64,000 nucleotides of DNA from Costus lasius. Its lineage: Eukaryota > Streptophyta > Magnoliopsida > Zingiberales > Costaceae. The DNA lies in the NCBI GenBank assembly GCA_027563935.2, contig CM050454.1:77644596-77708595 (forward strand), written 5' to 3'. Below are positions 24,501-34,819 of this stretch, in pieces. Each line of letters opens with the position of its first letter. Position 1 is the stretch's first letter. The position numbers and the translations under genes are program-made. Below the pieces are notes generated by a model. The model did not search any database, was not told the DNA's origin, and saw only the letters and a program-made list of their open reading frames with translations.

Positions 24501-24757
24501 CGAGTGCAGATCCTTTGGTTATCTTCTGTGATAACACTGGAGCAATCACACAGGCAAAGGAACCACGGTCGCACCAGAAGTCCAAGCACATACAGAGAAG
24601 GTTTCACTTGATCCGGGAGATCATGGATCGTGGTGAGATCAAAATCTGCAAGGTTCATACAGATGACAATCTGGCTGACCCGCTTACCAAGCCTCTGGCG
24701 CAGCAGAAGCATGAGAAGCACTGTAATAATATGGGTTTGAGATTTCTCAACCATTAG
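21533..24757 (+). pseudogene. Copia-3 gag end and pol, inactivated
   Basis: Resumes within the basic gag linker and gives the zinc knuckle (CFHCGQLGHWKKDC), the DTACG protease motif, integrase, RT (YVDD) and RNase H in normal order, ending at TAG 24755-24757. Breaks: an extra A near 22043 after the Ser-Ile-Asn segment; TGA at 22529-22531 in place of CGA (Arg) after the second integrase Asp motif; TAG at 24035-24037 in place of CAG between RT and RNase H. The second integrase motif reads SDQGGEY rather than SDRGGEY. This is copia-3 sequence rather than copia-4, because its RT variants (for example the ICEFGF stretch) are closer to copia-1. Confidence 0.9.
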
Positions 24758-24762
24758 ATTAA

Positions 24763-24777
24763 GTGCAAGTGGGAGAT
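24763..24777 (+). promoter_or_regulatory. Copia-3 polypurine tract
   Basis: GTGCAAGTGGGAGAT directly before TGTTGGGG of the 3' LTR. Confidence 0.85.
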
Positions 24778-26477
24778 TGTTGGGGTATGCCCTTAAGGCT
24801 AATGTTTGAGGCCTTGGGATTCTTTCAGTATCATGTATAAACTCTTATGTTTATAAAGGCAATGGTTGTTATTCAGTTTGTTACATTGTCTGCTGCAATA
24901 AGTGTGCTTCTGAATAATGTCTCAAAGCTGTTCAGCTAGGCTGACATGCTATATGTCCTTAGTCGAGATATCTTGGTGAATATGAGACAGCCTTGATATG
25001 ATTGAGACTAATATGTGTTCTAATCTTATAGGATGCTTCGAGCATGGAATAAGATGTAGACTCATGGGTACATTGGATGTACTGGACAGACCCTACTAGG
25101 ATATTCAATTGCTTGTCACAATGTGAATAATCCTTGTTTGCTACAAGTGGCACATGTCCTCTGACTTGAGATCACTTGTGTTTCTAAATGATGATTGTCA
25201 TTGTTTTGAGGTAGTTCAATATCATTTGAAACATAATGGTTATAGACTATCTTAGATAATGATCATGAGTCAGGTTAGGACACTAGTGATAGATATAGGA
25301 TTGCCGTCTCCTTGATTGGAGTGTGATGTTCTAAAGGGGCCCCCCTGGATGAGATGATTGAGAAAGTGTATGGCCATACCCAGGTGACTATGTTCATCTG
25401 ATCTAATCATGCTCATCATATTGGATCTACAGGCTTGACACGCTTGTCCAATAAGAACATTCAGTGGCAAAGGAAACATGTATGCCTAGTGAAGTGGATT
25501 CACACTTGTGCTATGGTTTGGGTGTAGTCTTGGAAGACTCTTTCCTTTATATCGGGAGACAGTGATGTGTTGCTAGATACCCCTCACTGATCGTGATAAC
25601 GTAAGTTATCGTTACCGACATTTAAAGGAAACCCTCAGGGTCGCACAATTTGATGATATGGCTTACTTAAGTCAGATCGTGTGGACTGAATTGTTTCGGT
25701 TCAGTTCAAAGGAGTTTAAACTCTGATTGTAAGTGAGATCTGGTCTGATCATGTTTGATTGATTAGGGCTTGAGATCGGTAAGCTTCGATCGAGAGAGTT
25801 GATGCTAGATCGGTGAGATCAAGAGCATCAAGAGATGAACGGTTAGATCTTGAACCATTTGGTTCAATAAGATCTAGACCATGGCTTGGGCTGGTTTTGA
25901 TTTGGTTTATGAACCAAATTCAATTGGGACGGTTTGGCTTGAACCGGTTCACATAGGTGAACGCTTGGTTCAATGCTTGTAAGCGTTTTTGGTTGGTTTT
26001 AAGATCATGGGCGCATGGCTTCATGATATTCTATTTTTGGAATGTCATCAATGCCACTTCCTCTTAACGCCAAAACGCAAAAGACGTTCCTTTCTTCTCG
26101 TGTGGCCGGGTTTGCACTCTCGTGTGTGTGTGTTGACGAGAAGAGAAGAGAAGATTTCGGCCAAGGAGAGAATTGCTCTCGCATCTCAATCTTCCTCCAC
26201 ACAAAGGACCCCTTGAAGCTTTGCTAGCACAAAGACGACAAGGAGAAGCCATTCCTCATCTTGTGTGCGTCATCTTTGGAGAAGATCCCTTTCGATCTTT
26301 GCTTCCAAGGCACCATCCAAAGGATGGCGATGGTATGATCTTTCATTCATCTTTGCAATCTTTCGGCAAGTTGATCATATGTTTATTCAAATGATCCTAA
26401 GGAAACCCTAGCTTCCGCTATGAGATTCTTGATATGCGCCCCCTTAGGGTTTCCCCCTTCCTGGTAGGGACTCTTCA
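24778..26477 (+). repeat. Copia-3 3' LTR
   Basis: 1700 bp with canonical TG...CA ends, followed by target duplication GTGAT at 26478-26482. It is almost identical to 7494-9193, including the gggattctttcag marker. Confidence 0.92.
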
Positions 26478-26482
26478 GTGAT

Positions 26483-27373
26483 GTGTTGCTAGATACCCCT
26501 CACTGATCGTGATAACGTAAGTTATCGTTACCGACATTTAAAGGAAACCCTTAGGGTCGCACAATTTGATGATATGGCTTACTTATGTCAGATCGTGTGG
26601 ACTGAATTGTTTTGGTTCAGTTTAAAGGAGTTTAAACTCTGATTGTAAGTGAGATATGGTCTGATCATGTTTGATTGATTAGGGCTTGAGATCGGTAAGC
26701 TTCGATCGAGAGGATTGATGCTTGATCGGTGAGATCAAGAGCATCAAGAGATGTACGGTTAGATCTTGAACCTTCATGGTTCATATAAGATTTAGACCAT
26801 GGCTTGGCTTGGTTCGATTTGGTCCTTGGACCAAATGCAATTGAACCAAAATAAATTGAACCCGCTCACAAGGCATGAACGCTTGGTTCAATTGAGTTGG
26901 CGTTTTGGTTCGCTCACAAGACATGAACGCATGGCTTCATGAATTTCCATTTATGGAAATCATGTAACGCCTAAACGCTAACAAACGCCTCTTCTCTTCA
27001 TGGGTCTCGGCCATGTGGAGTAATCAATCTTCACGCATTGGAGAAGAGAGCTTTAGGCCAAAAAGAGGATCATCTCATCTCCTCCATACGACTAGGACAC
27101 CTTGAAGCTTTGCTAGCACAAGGACGCCAAGGGAGTAGTCATCATCACCTTTGTGTGCGTCTTCTTTGGAGGAGAGCCAATTCGCCCTCTTGCTTCCAAG
27201 ACACCATTCGAATCAATGGCCTTGGTAAGATCCTATCTTGATCTATACAAAGAAATAATGTTGATCATATGTTCATATTACATGCGATCCTAGAAAAACC
27301 CTAATTCCGCCCATGCAAATTTTTCAATTTACGCATGCTTAGGGTTTCTCCCTCTCCTTTAGGGGTTCTTTCA
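26483..27373 (+). repeat. Solo LTR copia-2, second part
   Basis: Resumes gtgttgctagatacccc exactly where 7493 stopped and ends CTTTAGGGGTTCTTTCA. It is followed by CAAAG (27374-27378) and the resumed copia-1 pol. Confidence 0.88.
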
Positions 27374-27378
27374 CAAAG

Positions 27379-28484
27379 GAAAACCCTTTCCTGACAAGAG
27401 CAGGAATAGAGATAATATTTTTCGTAATGCTTGGTACAAAATAACAATTGTCCAGTTCCAATACAAGTCCACATGGTAAAGAGATGTAATAAACGCCTAC
27501 AGCAACAGCAGCAACCCGTGCCTCGTTTCCAACTCGTAGGTCCACCTCATGCTGTCCCACCTGTCTTCTTCTCTTGAGTTCCTGTACATTAGAACAAATG
27601 TGAACTCCACATGCAGTGTCCAACACCCATGAAATAGAAGAAGAAGATATCATGACTTCAGTCACAAAAATACCTGAGCCAGAAGCGAAAGGATTGCTTC
27701 CCTTCTTGTCTCCTTGGAGCGCTTTATAGTCCTTTTTCCAGTGACCGAGCTGGCCACAATGGAAACATCTGTATTCCTTCGACCGCTTAACCTTTTGTTT
27801 CAGAGCATTGCTGTAGCTCTTAACAGGGGCTTTGCCCTTCTTCCCCTTCTTCTTGTTCCTTGAAGGAATGAGCAAGACAGAGGATGAAGGCTTTCCCTTT
27901 AGAGTCAACTCTGTAGTCAAGAGCATATTCAGCAACTCTGCCGGGGTACAGTCAATCTTGTTCATATTAAAATTAATGATGAACGGATCAAAAGTAGCCG
28001 GAAGAGACTGCAATATGATGTCTACAGCAAGCTCCTGATTGATGGTATGTCCCAGTTTCTCTAGAGCCTCCTTGTACCCAATCATTTTGAGTACGTGAGC
28101 TCCCACTGGACTCCCTTCAGCCAGTTTGCTCTGAAAGAAAAGCTTAGTCAAATTATAGCGTTCAGTCCTAGCCTGTGCAGCATACAGCAGCTTGAGGTTT
28201 GCTATAATTTGTATAGCAGATAGATCCTCATGCTGACGCTGCAACTCTGGCGTCATAGACGCAAGCATTAGGCAAGCGACATCAATGCTATCATTGACAT
28301 GCTTCTCATAGGCATCCCGAACTGCCCTTGCGGCGTTCGGAGCGGGTTGAGGCGGTATTGCCGTCTCGAGGACATACAGTTTCCTCTCAGCCTTAAGAAC
28401 AATCTTAAGGTGACCGTACCAGTTTGAGAAGTTTGGCCCCGCAAACTTCTCCCTTTCCAGTAGGGATCGCACATTGAAATTCAT
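27379..28484 (-). pseudogene. Copia-1 gag and protease, proximal part
   Basis: Minus-strand frame from ATG at 28484 (start MNFNVRSLLEREKFAG) through the capsid-like region and basic linker. It continues through the zinc knuckle and protease motif (DTACG) to the copia-2 insertion, and joins the pol part at 6704. The knuckle's last Cys is Tyr (reads KKDY instead of KKDC), so the CX2CX4HX4C metal site is incomplete. No stop is present in this piece. It is inactivated by the insertion and by the downstream mutations. Confidence 0.92.
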
Positions 28485-30321
28485 GGTGTTCGTTGCTGCA
28501 GTAATCTACAACATTGCAAGAACAGCAAGGTCAGTATCAATGTTAGAATCAATTCAGGACTTAAGAATGATTCTTTTCTCACTATTTTATCTGACTGAAA
28601 AATCCAGCAAAACAGCCCGAAAGAGTAAAACTCTTTTAGTGAGATGGGATCCAGATTTCATACTTGGTCTCCGCGTCCCGCTCAGGCGAGATAAGATGCA
28701 CAGAGAGTACAAGCACTAGTCTCTGGTAGGCAATCCCTGCCAATCGCCAACCCGTGCGATTCCCCTTCATCCGGGCAATCCAGCAGACTGTGCCAACTGA
28801 ATTGGTACAACACAGTCTCTGATCCCACAGATGGCTGCCTCCATATAGATACCATATGCGCCACATATGTAGCCTACATGGTCAAGCTGACCCGACCTAC
28901 TCCCTGGACCACCACGTGCTATGCTGAGCAACGAGAAGCGATAAATCCCTTCCCTGTAACACGCAGGTGTAATCACACACCGTCTGAAGATAGATGGGCG
29001 TGCCCACTGAGTGGGTACAACACGGCCCCAACGATAGTCAGAACAGTGAGGTTTTACGCCAGAAGGCTTACGAGCTTGATATTTTGCGTTGGATTTTAAC
29101 GGTCTTTTATCTTCTTAACTATCATGCATACCCTATGGTGATAGCAGAAGATTAAATCATGCAATTCTAATTATATAAACAATAAATAGAAAGCATGCTG
29201 ATCTTATGTGGTAAAAGCCCATTAAGCCTAGGTAAGACCTTAATTTAACTTAAGTCTTCACTTGAGCTGTTGATGGGTCTTTTGCATCTCATATGGCCCA
29301 ACCCAGGGCCCAAGCGCCCACTGCAGCTCAGGTGCGCCCACCAGGTAAATGCGCCTGTCCCAGAGTCGAACCCTGGACCTCCCACCTGGTCAAGCCACTG
29401 CTGCATGCGCCTCTGCCAAGTGTGCTCTGTGCTCTTGTCTGATTACATTACAATTTAATCTATCTAGACAAGATTGACACGCAGGTCAATTACACAATAA
29501 ATTAATTAAAATGTGATGCGCAGATCACAATTATAATAATTTACAGTTTAATCCAGGCACGCAGGCCCCAGCACAGCACACATTAAAATAGGCAGCCCAC
29601 ATAATATTAAATAAACAAGCAATATGGTATACATTCATCATGTGATCCAAATCAGAAAATAAAATTTTTGAAAACCCATTGTCATCAATTTTTATTTTCC
29701 TTATTAGCCCTACTACCTTACAACGGTCCATTAATAGGGATCCACTCATCATACCTAGTCAGATCCACTGCCTTTGCATGCACCAAGTCGTAACTGACTT
29801 GAGCTGACCTAATGGTCAACCATGCATGCGCAAAGGGCTGAACAACCTTCATGAGTTCTGGCAAGCGGGTGTGACCCCGGGCCTAACTCAAGAGCGTTCA
29901 CTTGTTGTCTCAACCAGACATCGCTACACGCGTGTCTGCAGTCGACCTATAGCCACCTCGTGCTTACGCACAGGTGCTATCTGGCCGACCCATCTAGGCT
30001 GTCAGATGGTCTGATCAGACTGGTTGGATCTTAACTAGACGATGACATCAACCCTAATAACCCGTCTAAGTTTTTCAAGTAGGCGGCACTTAGATCTAGT
30101 GTATGCGCGCAAGAGAAGTTTTTATAAAAACAACAAGATGCGCCAAACAACATACATGCGCGAAGGAGAAAGAATACATCTAAGATAAGCATGTATTTTC
30201 GCCAACCAACATAAACAATTTTCGCATATTATGTAGTTTCGCATGTAACCTTTAGATCTAAACATTTGAGCAAACAAGGATCACACAATGTCAAGCAATC
30301 ATATGATCATAGCAACATGCG
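28485..30321 (-). other. Copia-1 untranslated leader
   Basis: About 1.84 kb between the primer site and gag on the minus strand, homologous to the copia-3 and copia-8 leaders. The tRNA-like module has its A box at 29408-29418 and B box at 29362-29372 on the minus strand. Short ORFs here are shared with other leaders and show no recognisable protein. Confidence 0.75.
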
Positions 30322-30335
30322 GCTCTGATACCAAT
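30322..30335 (-). promoter_or_regulatory. Copia-1 primer-binding site (initiator tRNA-Met)
   Basis: The minus strand reads ATTGGTATCAGAGC right after the 5' LTR; TGGTATCAGAGC is complementary to the initiator tRNA-Met 3' end. Confidence 0.92.
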
Positions 30336-32030
30336 TGAAAGTCCCCTATACTTGGGGGGGGGGGGGGGCGAAACCCTAATAGGCGCATGATAAAAATTTT
30401 CGAAGCGGAAGCAAGGGTTTCTTAGGATCGCATGCTTGTCATATGATCAACTTGTTAAAGATGCATGAAGAAAATTCATACCATAGCCATTGCTTTGGAT
30501 GGCGCCTTGGAAGCAGAGAGCGAAAGGGATCTCCTCCAAAAGATGCACACACAAGATGTGATCGCCTACTCCTCGTTGATCTTTGTGCTAGCAAAGTTCT
30601 CCAAGAATCCTTGTCGAATGGAAGGGATGAGATCTCCTTGTTCTCAGGCTTCACCGAATTCTCTCCAAGGCGTGAAGAAGACACCACACGAGAGAGAGGG
30701 CATCGAGAGAAGAGGCAAGCGTTTTTGGCGTTGAGGCGTTGAGCGAAAGTGGCCTTCATGACTTTCCAAAAATAGAAAACATGAAGCCATGCGCCCATGA
30801 TCTCATAACCGACCAAAAACGCCTTCAAGCTTTGAACCATCCATTCACTCATGTGAAGCGGTTCAAGCCAATTCGATGCATTTCAATTTGGTTCAAAGAC
30901 CAAGTCAAATCAGCCCAAGCCATGGTCTAGATCTTACTGAACCAAATGATTCAAGATCTAACCGTTGATCTCTTGATGCTCTTGATCTCACCGATCTACC
31001 ATCAATTCTCTCGATCGAAGCTTACCGATCTCAAGCCCTAATCAATCAAACATGATCAGACCAGATCTCACTTACAATCAGAGATTAAATCCCTTTAAAC
31101 TGAACCAAAACAATTCACTCCACACGATCTGACTCAAGTAAGCCATATCATCAAATTATGCGACCCTAAGGGTTTCCTTTAAATGTCGGTAACGATAACT
31201 TACGTTATCACGATCAGTGAGGGGTATCTAGCAACACATCACTGTCTCCCGATAGAAAGGAAAGAGTCTTCCAAGACTACACCCAAACACCAGCACAAGT
31301 GTGAACTCAAGTCACTTGACATATATGTTTCCTTTGCCACTGGACGTTCTTATTAGACAAGCGTGTCAAGCCTGTAATTCCAATACGATGAGAATGATTA
31401 GATCAGATGAACATAGTCATCTGGGTATGGCCATACACTTTCTCAATCATCTCATACAAGGGGGGCCCCTTTAGAACATCACACTCCAATCAAGGAGACG
31501 GCAATCCTATATCTATCACTAGTGCCCTAACATGACTCATGCTCATCATCCAAGATAGTCTATAACCATTATGTTTCAAATGATTTTGAACTACCTCAAA
31601 ACAATGCCAATCATCATTTAGAAACACAAGTGATTTCAAGTCAGAGGAAATATGCCACTTGTTTGCATATAAGGATTATTCACATTGTGACAAGCAATTG
31701 AATATCCTAGTAGGGTCTGTCCAGTACATCCAATGTACCCATGAGTCTACATCTTATTCCATGCTCGAAGCATCCTATAAGATTAGAACACATATTAGTC
31801 TCAATCATATCAAGGCTGTCTCATGTTCACCAAGATATCTCGACTAAGGACAATACTGCATGTCAGCCTAGCTGAACAGCATTGAGACATTATTCAGAAG
31901 TATACATATTCCAGCAGATGATGTAACAACCTGAATAACAACCATTGCCTTTATAAACATAGAGTTTATATACATGATACTGATACAATCCCAAGGCCTC
32001 AAACATTAGCCTTAAGGGCATACCCCAACA
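30336..32030 (-). repeat. Copia-1 5' LTR
   Basis: 1695 bp, TG...CA on the minus strand, followed by target duplication ATCAG (32031-32035). It differs from the 3' LTR by about 18 substitutions and by a run of 15 G at 30354-30368 against 7 G in the other LTR. Confidence 0.92.
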
Positions 32031-32035
32031 ATCAG

Positions 32036-33489
32036 AGCAGAAGACTCGACCGATTTTACGGCAGTGCCGTGAACTATTACACTACCGTAATTCTTGTTTT
32101 GAACGCGACGCCCAGGTCAATTTCCACGCTCGATTCTTGCGTTGATGATTGCGGACGATCTAGGGCATTACATTCGACGCCGTAAGAAGCAACAGGGGAG
32201 TTTTGGACTAGAGGAGCACGGACAGATGGAAAGCCCCAATTTTGATCCACTATCGAGGGAGAAATTGTCATCCACGCCACCGCCTAGGGTTTCACCACCA
32301 TGCTCGATCCAGACGATCTCTGGCCGTGATTTTCATACTGAAGCTTCATCTGAAGGAGGAGACGATGTGCCAGAAGTTTCAGACAGAGAGGAGATCAATT
32401 GAAGGAGAAATCAAGGAAAGAAGAGGCGCCGACACTGTTCATCGCCTCAAATTGGAAATTACGGCTGTGAAATACTTCACAGCCGTGCTATATTTTCTAA
32501 ACTTCTTTTTTCCTTTGATTTTCGATCTTCTAAAACCATGGAATTCTGTAACTCCTTTACCATGATAGCTTAAACTACTCTTGGGACGTGGGGGAGTAGT
32601 TCACTTAATTTCCAATGACTAGATAACTATTTTTTATATATTTCATTGCGTTTAATCATAGCATGATGATTTTGCTCATGTGATAATTGTGCTTAGACTC
32701 TCTATAAATCCATGTTATTAATTATGTTCTTAGAATTTTCGCTATTGACCGAAAGGTAATTGCTTGAGAATTTGAAACCCTAGAATTGCATGTTAGGAAC
32801 CCTTCCTTAGGTTTGATCCAAACTTGATCTCTTCTAGTAGAATTATTGCCATGATTATAACATGAATCTATAGATCGAGTCCATTTGTCAAACATGGAGA
32901 TCTTGCACGAAAGTGAGGATCGGAACGTTGGAGATCTATGAGTAAAACAAGTGTCGAGGCTCGGATGCACGAAAGTGATCCTTGAGCTTCCGCTAGAGAT
33001 TATCAATCTAGAATTCGGATGCATGAAAGTGATCCTTGAGTTCATAGATTGATAATTTACTTCTCTTCAACATTGTGACAAACCTTGCGCGAAAGCGAAG
33101 ATAAATCCCTGCGTGATTGATTGCACGAGAGTGAAACGATCCTTTTATTAGGTAAATTGTAGCTTCATCATGATAAAATTAAACTGACGAAATCCTTATT
33201 CATATCTAGTCATAAAAGTTAGGTGAACAAAACCCTAGTCCCAGCTTTCTCTCCGACAGTTTTCTTTCGTGTGTTTGCGATATTTGCTTGACTTTCATTC
33301 GTTTGCCTAGATAGTAAAAAATCAATTATTCAGTACTTGACAACATAGGTCCCTGTGGATTCAATCCTTTCTTTATTACTTCGTGTACCCGTGCACTTGC
33401 GGGATAACAACAAGTTTTTGGCGCTATTACCGGGGATTAGTCCAAAGTATATGCATGCCGAACTTGTAGTGTTACCTTACGGTACATCA
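32036..33489 (+). repeat. Gypsy 5' LTR, second part
   Basis: Continues the gypsy LTR from 2217 (gagcagaagactcgacc matches 40263 onward). It holds more TTACGG/CCGTAA inverted motifs (32054-32092) and a run of spaced gcacgaaagtga motifs (32906-33130). The end is either ACATCA at 33489, before a perfect tRNA-Asp primer site, or ACAACA at 33412, before an imperfect one. The 3' LTR is truncated and cannot decide. Total LTR length would be about 1.87-1.95 kb. Confidence 0.8.
32906..33135 (+). repeat. Spaced GCACGAAAGTGA motifs in gypsy LTR
   Basis: Variants of gcacgaaagtga occur near 32907, 32969, 33025 (gcatgaaagtga), 33089 (gcgcgaaagcga) and 33122 (gcacgagagtga). Intervals are roughly 33-64 bp, several followed by gatcc. 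The array lies near the LTR 3' end. Function unknown. Confidence 0.6.
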
Positions 33490-33495
33490 AGTTTT

Positions 33496-33513
33496 TGGCG
33501 CCGTTGCCGGGGA
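33496..33513 (+). promoter_or_regulatory. Gypsy primer-binding site (tRNA-Asp)
   Basis: TGGCGCCGTTGCCGGGGA is the exact complement of the 3' end of plant tRNA-Asp, the primer reported for Athila/Tat-type gypsy elements. A second copy with three mismatches lies at 33419-33436, about 77 bp upstream, within a short direct duplication. Confidence 0.9.
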
Positions 33514-33635
33514 CCTTAGTTTTGTCATTATTGAAGATATTGAGATTATTGCTAGACTAGGTTTTTATTTACTGTTTTTATTTTGTTTCTGTAATTTTCT
33601 GTTTTTCTTGAAATCACTTGATCGATTTACTTTGC

Positions 33636-34819
33636 ATGCGCAGGAGTCTTAGATCTGGACCACTTGTACCATTGGATCCTGAAATCAATAGAACACTGAG
33701 AGTGTGCAGGAAGTTGAGATTAGAAGAAGAACTGCAAGAGACATCCCAACCGGAGTTACAAGATGAAATATTAGAGATGGGAGACAATCAGAATAATCAG
33801 AGAACACTTAGGGATTATGCAGCCCCTAATCCCCAAGAAATTCATTCAAGCATTGCTAGACCAGCAATAGAGGCTAACAACTTCGAGATTAAGCCTGCTT
33901 TTATTTCAATGTTTCAACAGAATCAGTTTGGAGGATCTCCTCTGGAAGATCCCAACCAACAGTTGTCTTTATTTCTTGAATTATGTGATACTATTAAATT
34001 TAATGGTGTTTCTAGTGATGCATTGAGACTAAGACTTTTTCCTTTCTCTCTTAGGGACCGGGCAAAGACATGGTTTAATTCACAACCAGCCGGTACCTTC
34101 ACCACTTGGAATCAATTGTCAAATTCTTTCTTGAACAAATACTTTCCCCCAAACAAGACACTGCAGATGAGGAATCAAATTACAAACTTTCAACAAAGAA
34201 GTGGGGAGTTGCTCAGTGAGGCCTGGGAGAGATTCAATGAACTGCAGCGGAAGTGTCCTCACCATGGCATTGAAGATTGGAGTTTACTGCAAATTTTTTA
34301 TTATACATTATCTGATCATACTAAAATGATTGTGGATGCTGCTGCAGGAGGAACTATTATGAGCAAAACCCCAGATGTTGCCTTCAGGCTGCTAGAGGAG
34401 ATGGCATTGAATCACAATCAATGGACTGTTGAGAGAGGAGTACTTCACAAGCCTTCTCAAGGTAAGGGTGAAAGTGAAGGATGACAATCCTTAGCAGAGA
34501 AGGTAGACTTTTTGTGTAGTAAGTTTAATTCTATGCAACCTGCTTCTGTTTCTGCTATCACTTGTGAAATTTGTGGCAATGATTGTCATACTGCTGAATA
34601 TTGTAGAATAATTGTTGATCAAGGGAATGAGCATGTGAATGCCATAGGGAATTTTAATCAAAGTAGACCTAATGATCCCTATTTTAGTACATATAACCCT
34701 GGATGGAGAAATCACCCCAACCTTTCATGGAAAAACAATAACAATGTAGGGGGAAACACTGAGAATAAAGGATATCAAAGACCAAATCAGAACTGTAATC
34801 AAAATCAAAATCAAATCAG
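33636..34819 (+). pseudogene. Gypsy gag (Athila-like), broken
   Basis: From ATG at 33636 the frame encodes a retrotransposon-gag domain, with the segment LRLRLFPFSLRDRAKTWFNS at about residues 135-154 and the segment SGELLSEAWERFNELQRKCP following, typical of plant gypsy gag. After an in-frame TGA at 34482-34484 the same frame continues to a CX2CX4HX4C zinc knuckle (CEICGNDCHTAEYC, about 34564-34605) and an Asn/Gln-rich tail. A frameshift occurs near 34810-34820. The protein would coat and package element RNA. The in-frame stop and the shift make it nonfunctional as it stands. Confidence 0.85.

Larger units (their letters stand above)
7494..26477 (+). mobile_element. Ty1/copia element copia-3, complete ends, interrupted by copia-4
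   Basis: The LTRs at 7494-9193 and 24778-26477 (1700 bp each, about ten mismatches by eye) are flanked by GTGAT. The left half has the primer site, leader and gag start. The right half resumes late in gag and runs through pol to the polypurine tract. The first two bases of the 5' LTR are TA instead of TG. About 40 bp of gag were lost at the inner junction, and pol has a frameshift and two nonsense codons. Confidence 0.9.
6705..27373 (+). mobile_element. Solo LTR copia-2, split by copia-3
   Basis: 6705-7493 plus 26483-27373 form one LTR of about 1680 bp, starting TGTTGGGG and ending TTCTTTCA. It is flanked by intact CAAAG duplications and has no primer site, polypurine tract or coding region of its own. 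This is the signature of recombination between the two LTRs of a former full element. Copia-3 later inserted at GTGAT within it. Confidence 0.9.
2218..32030 (-). mobile_element. Ty1/copia element copia-1, complete but interrupted
   Basis: It has two LTRs (2218-3904 and 30336-32030), a primer site, a leader, gag-pol and a polypurine tract in the expected order on the minus strand, flanked by ATCAG duplications. Removing the inner insertion (6705-27378) leaves about 9.1 kb, the normal length for this family. The polyprotein is inactivated by two nonsense codons and a frameshift. The LTRs differ by roughly 18 substitutions in 1687 sites by eye, plus an 8-bp difference in a G run. Confidence 0.92.

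Noticed and set aside
28474..28719. 81-codon frame opposite the leader and gag start (also 49335-49580 and 63182-63427)
   Set aside because: Leader sequence shared by young copies. There is no domain, and openness is not independent evidence because the copies are nearly identical.
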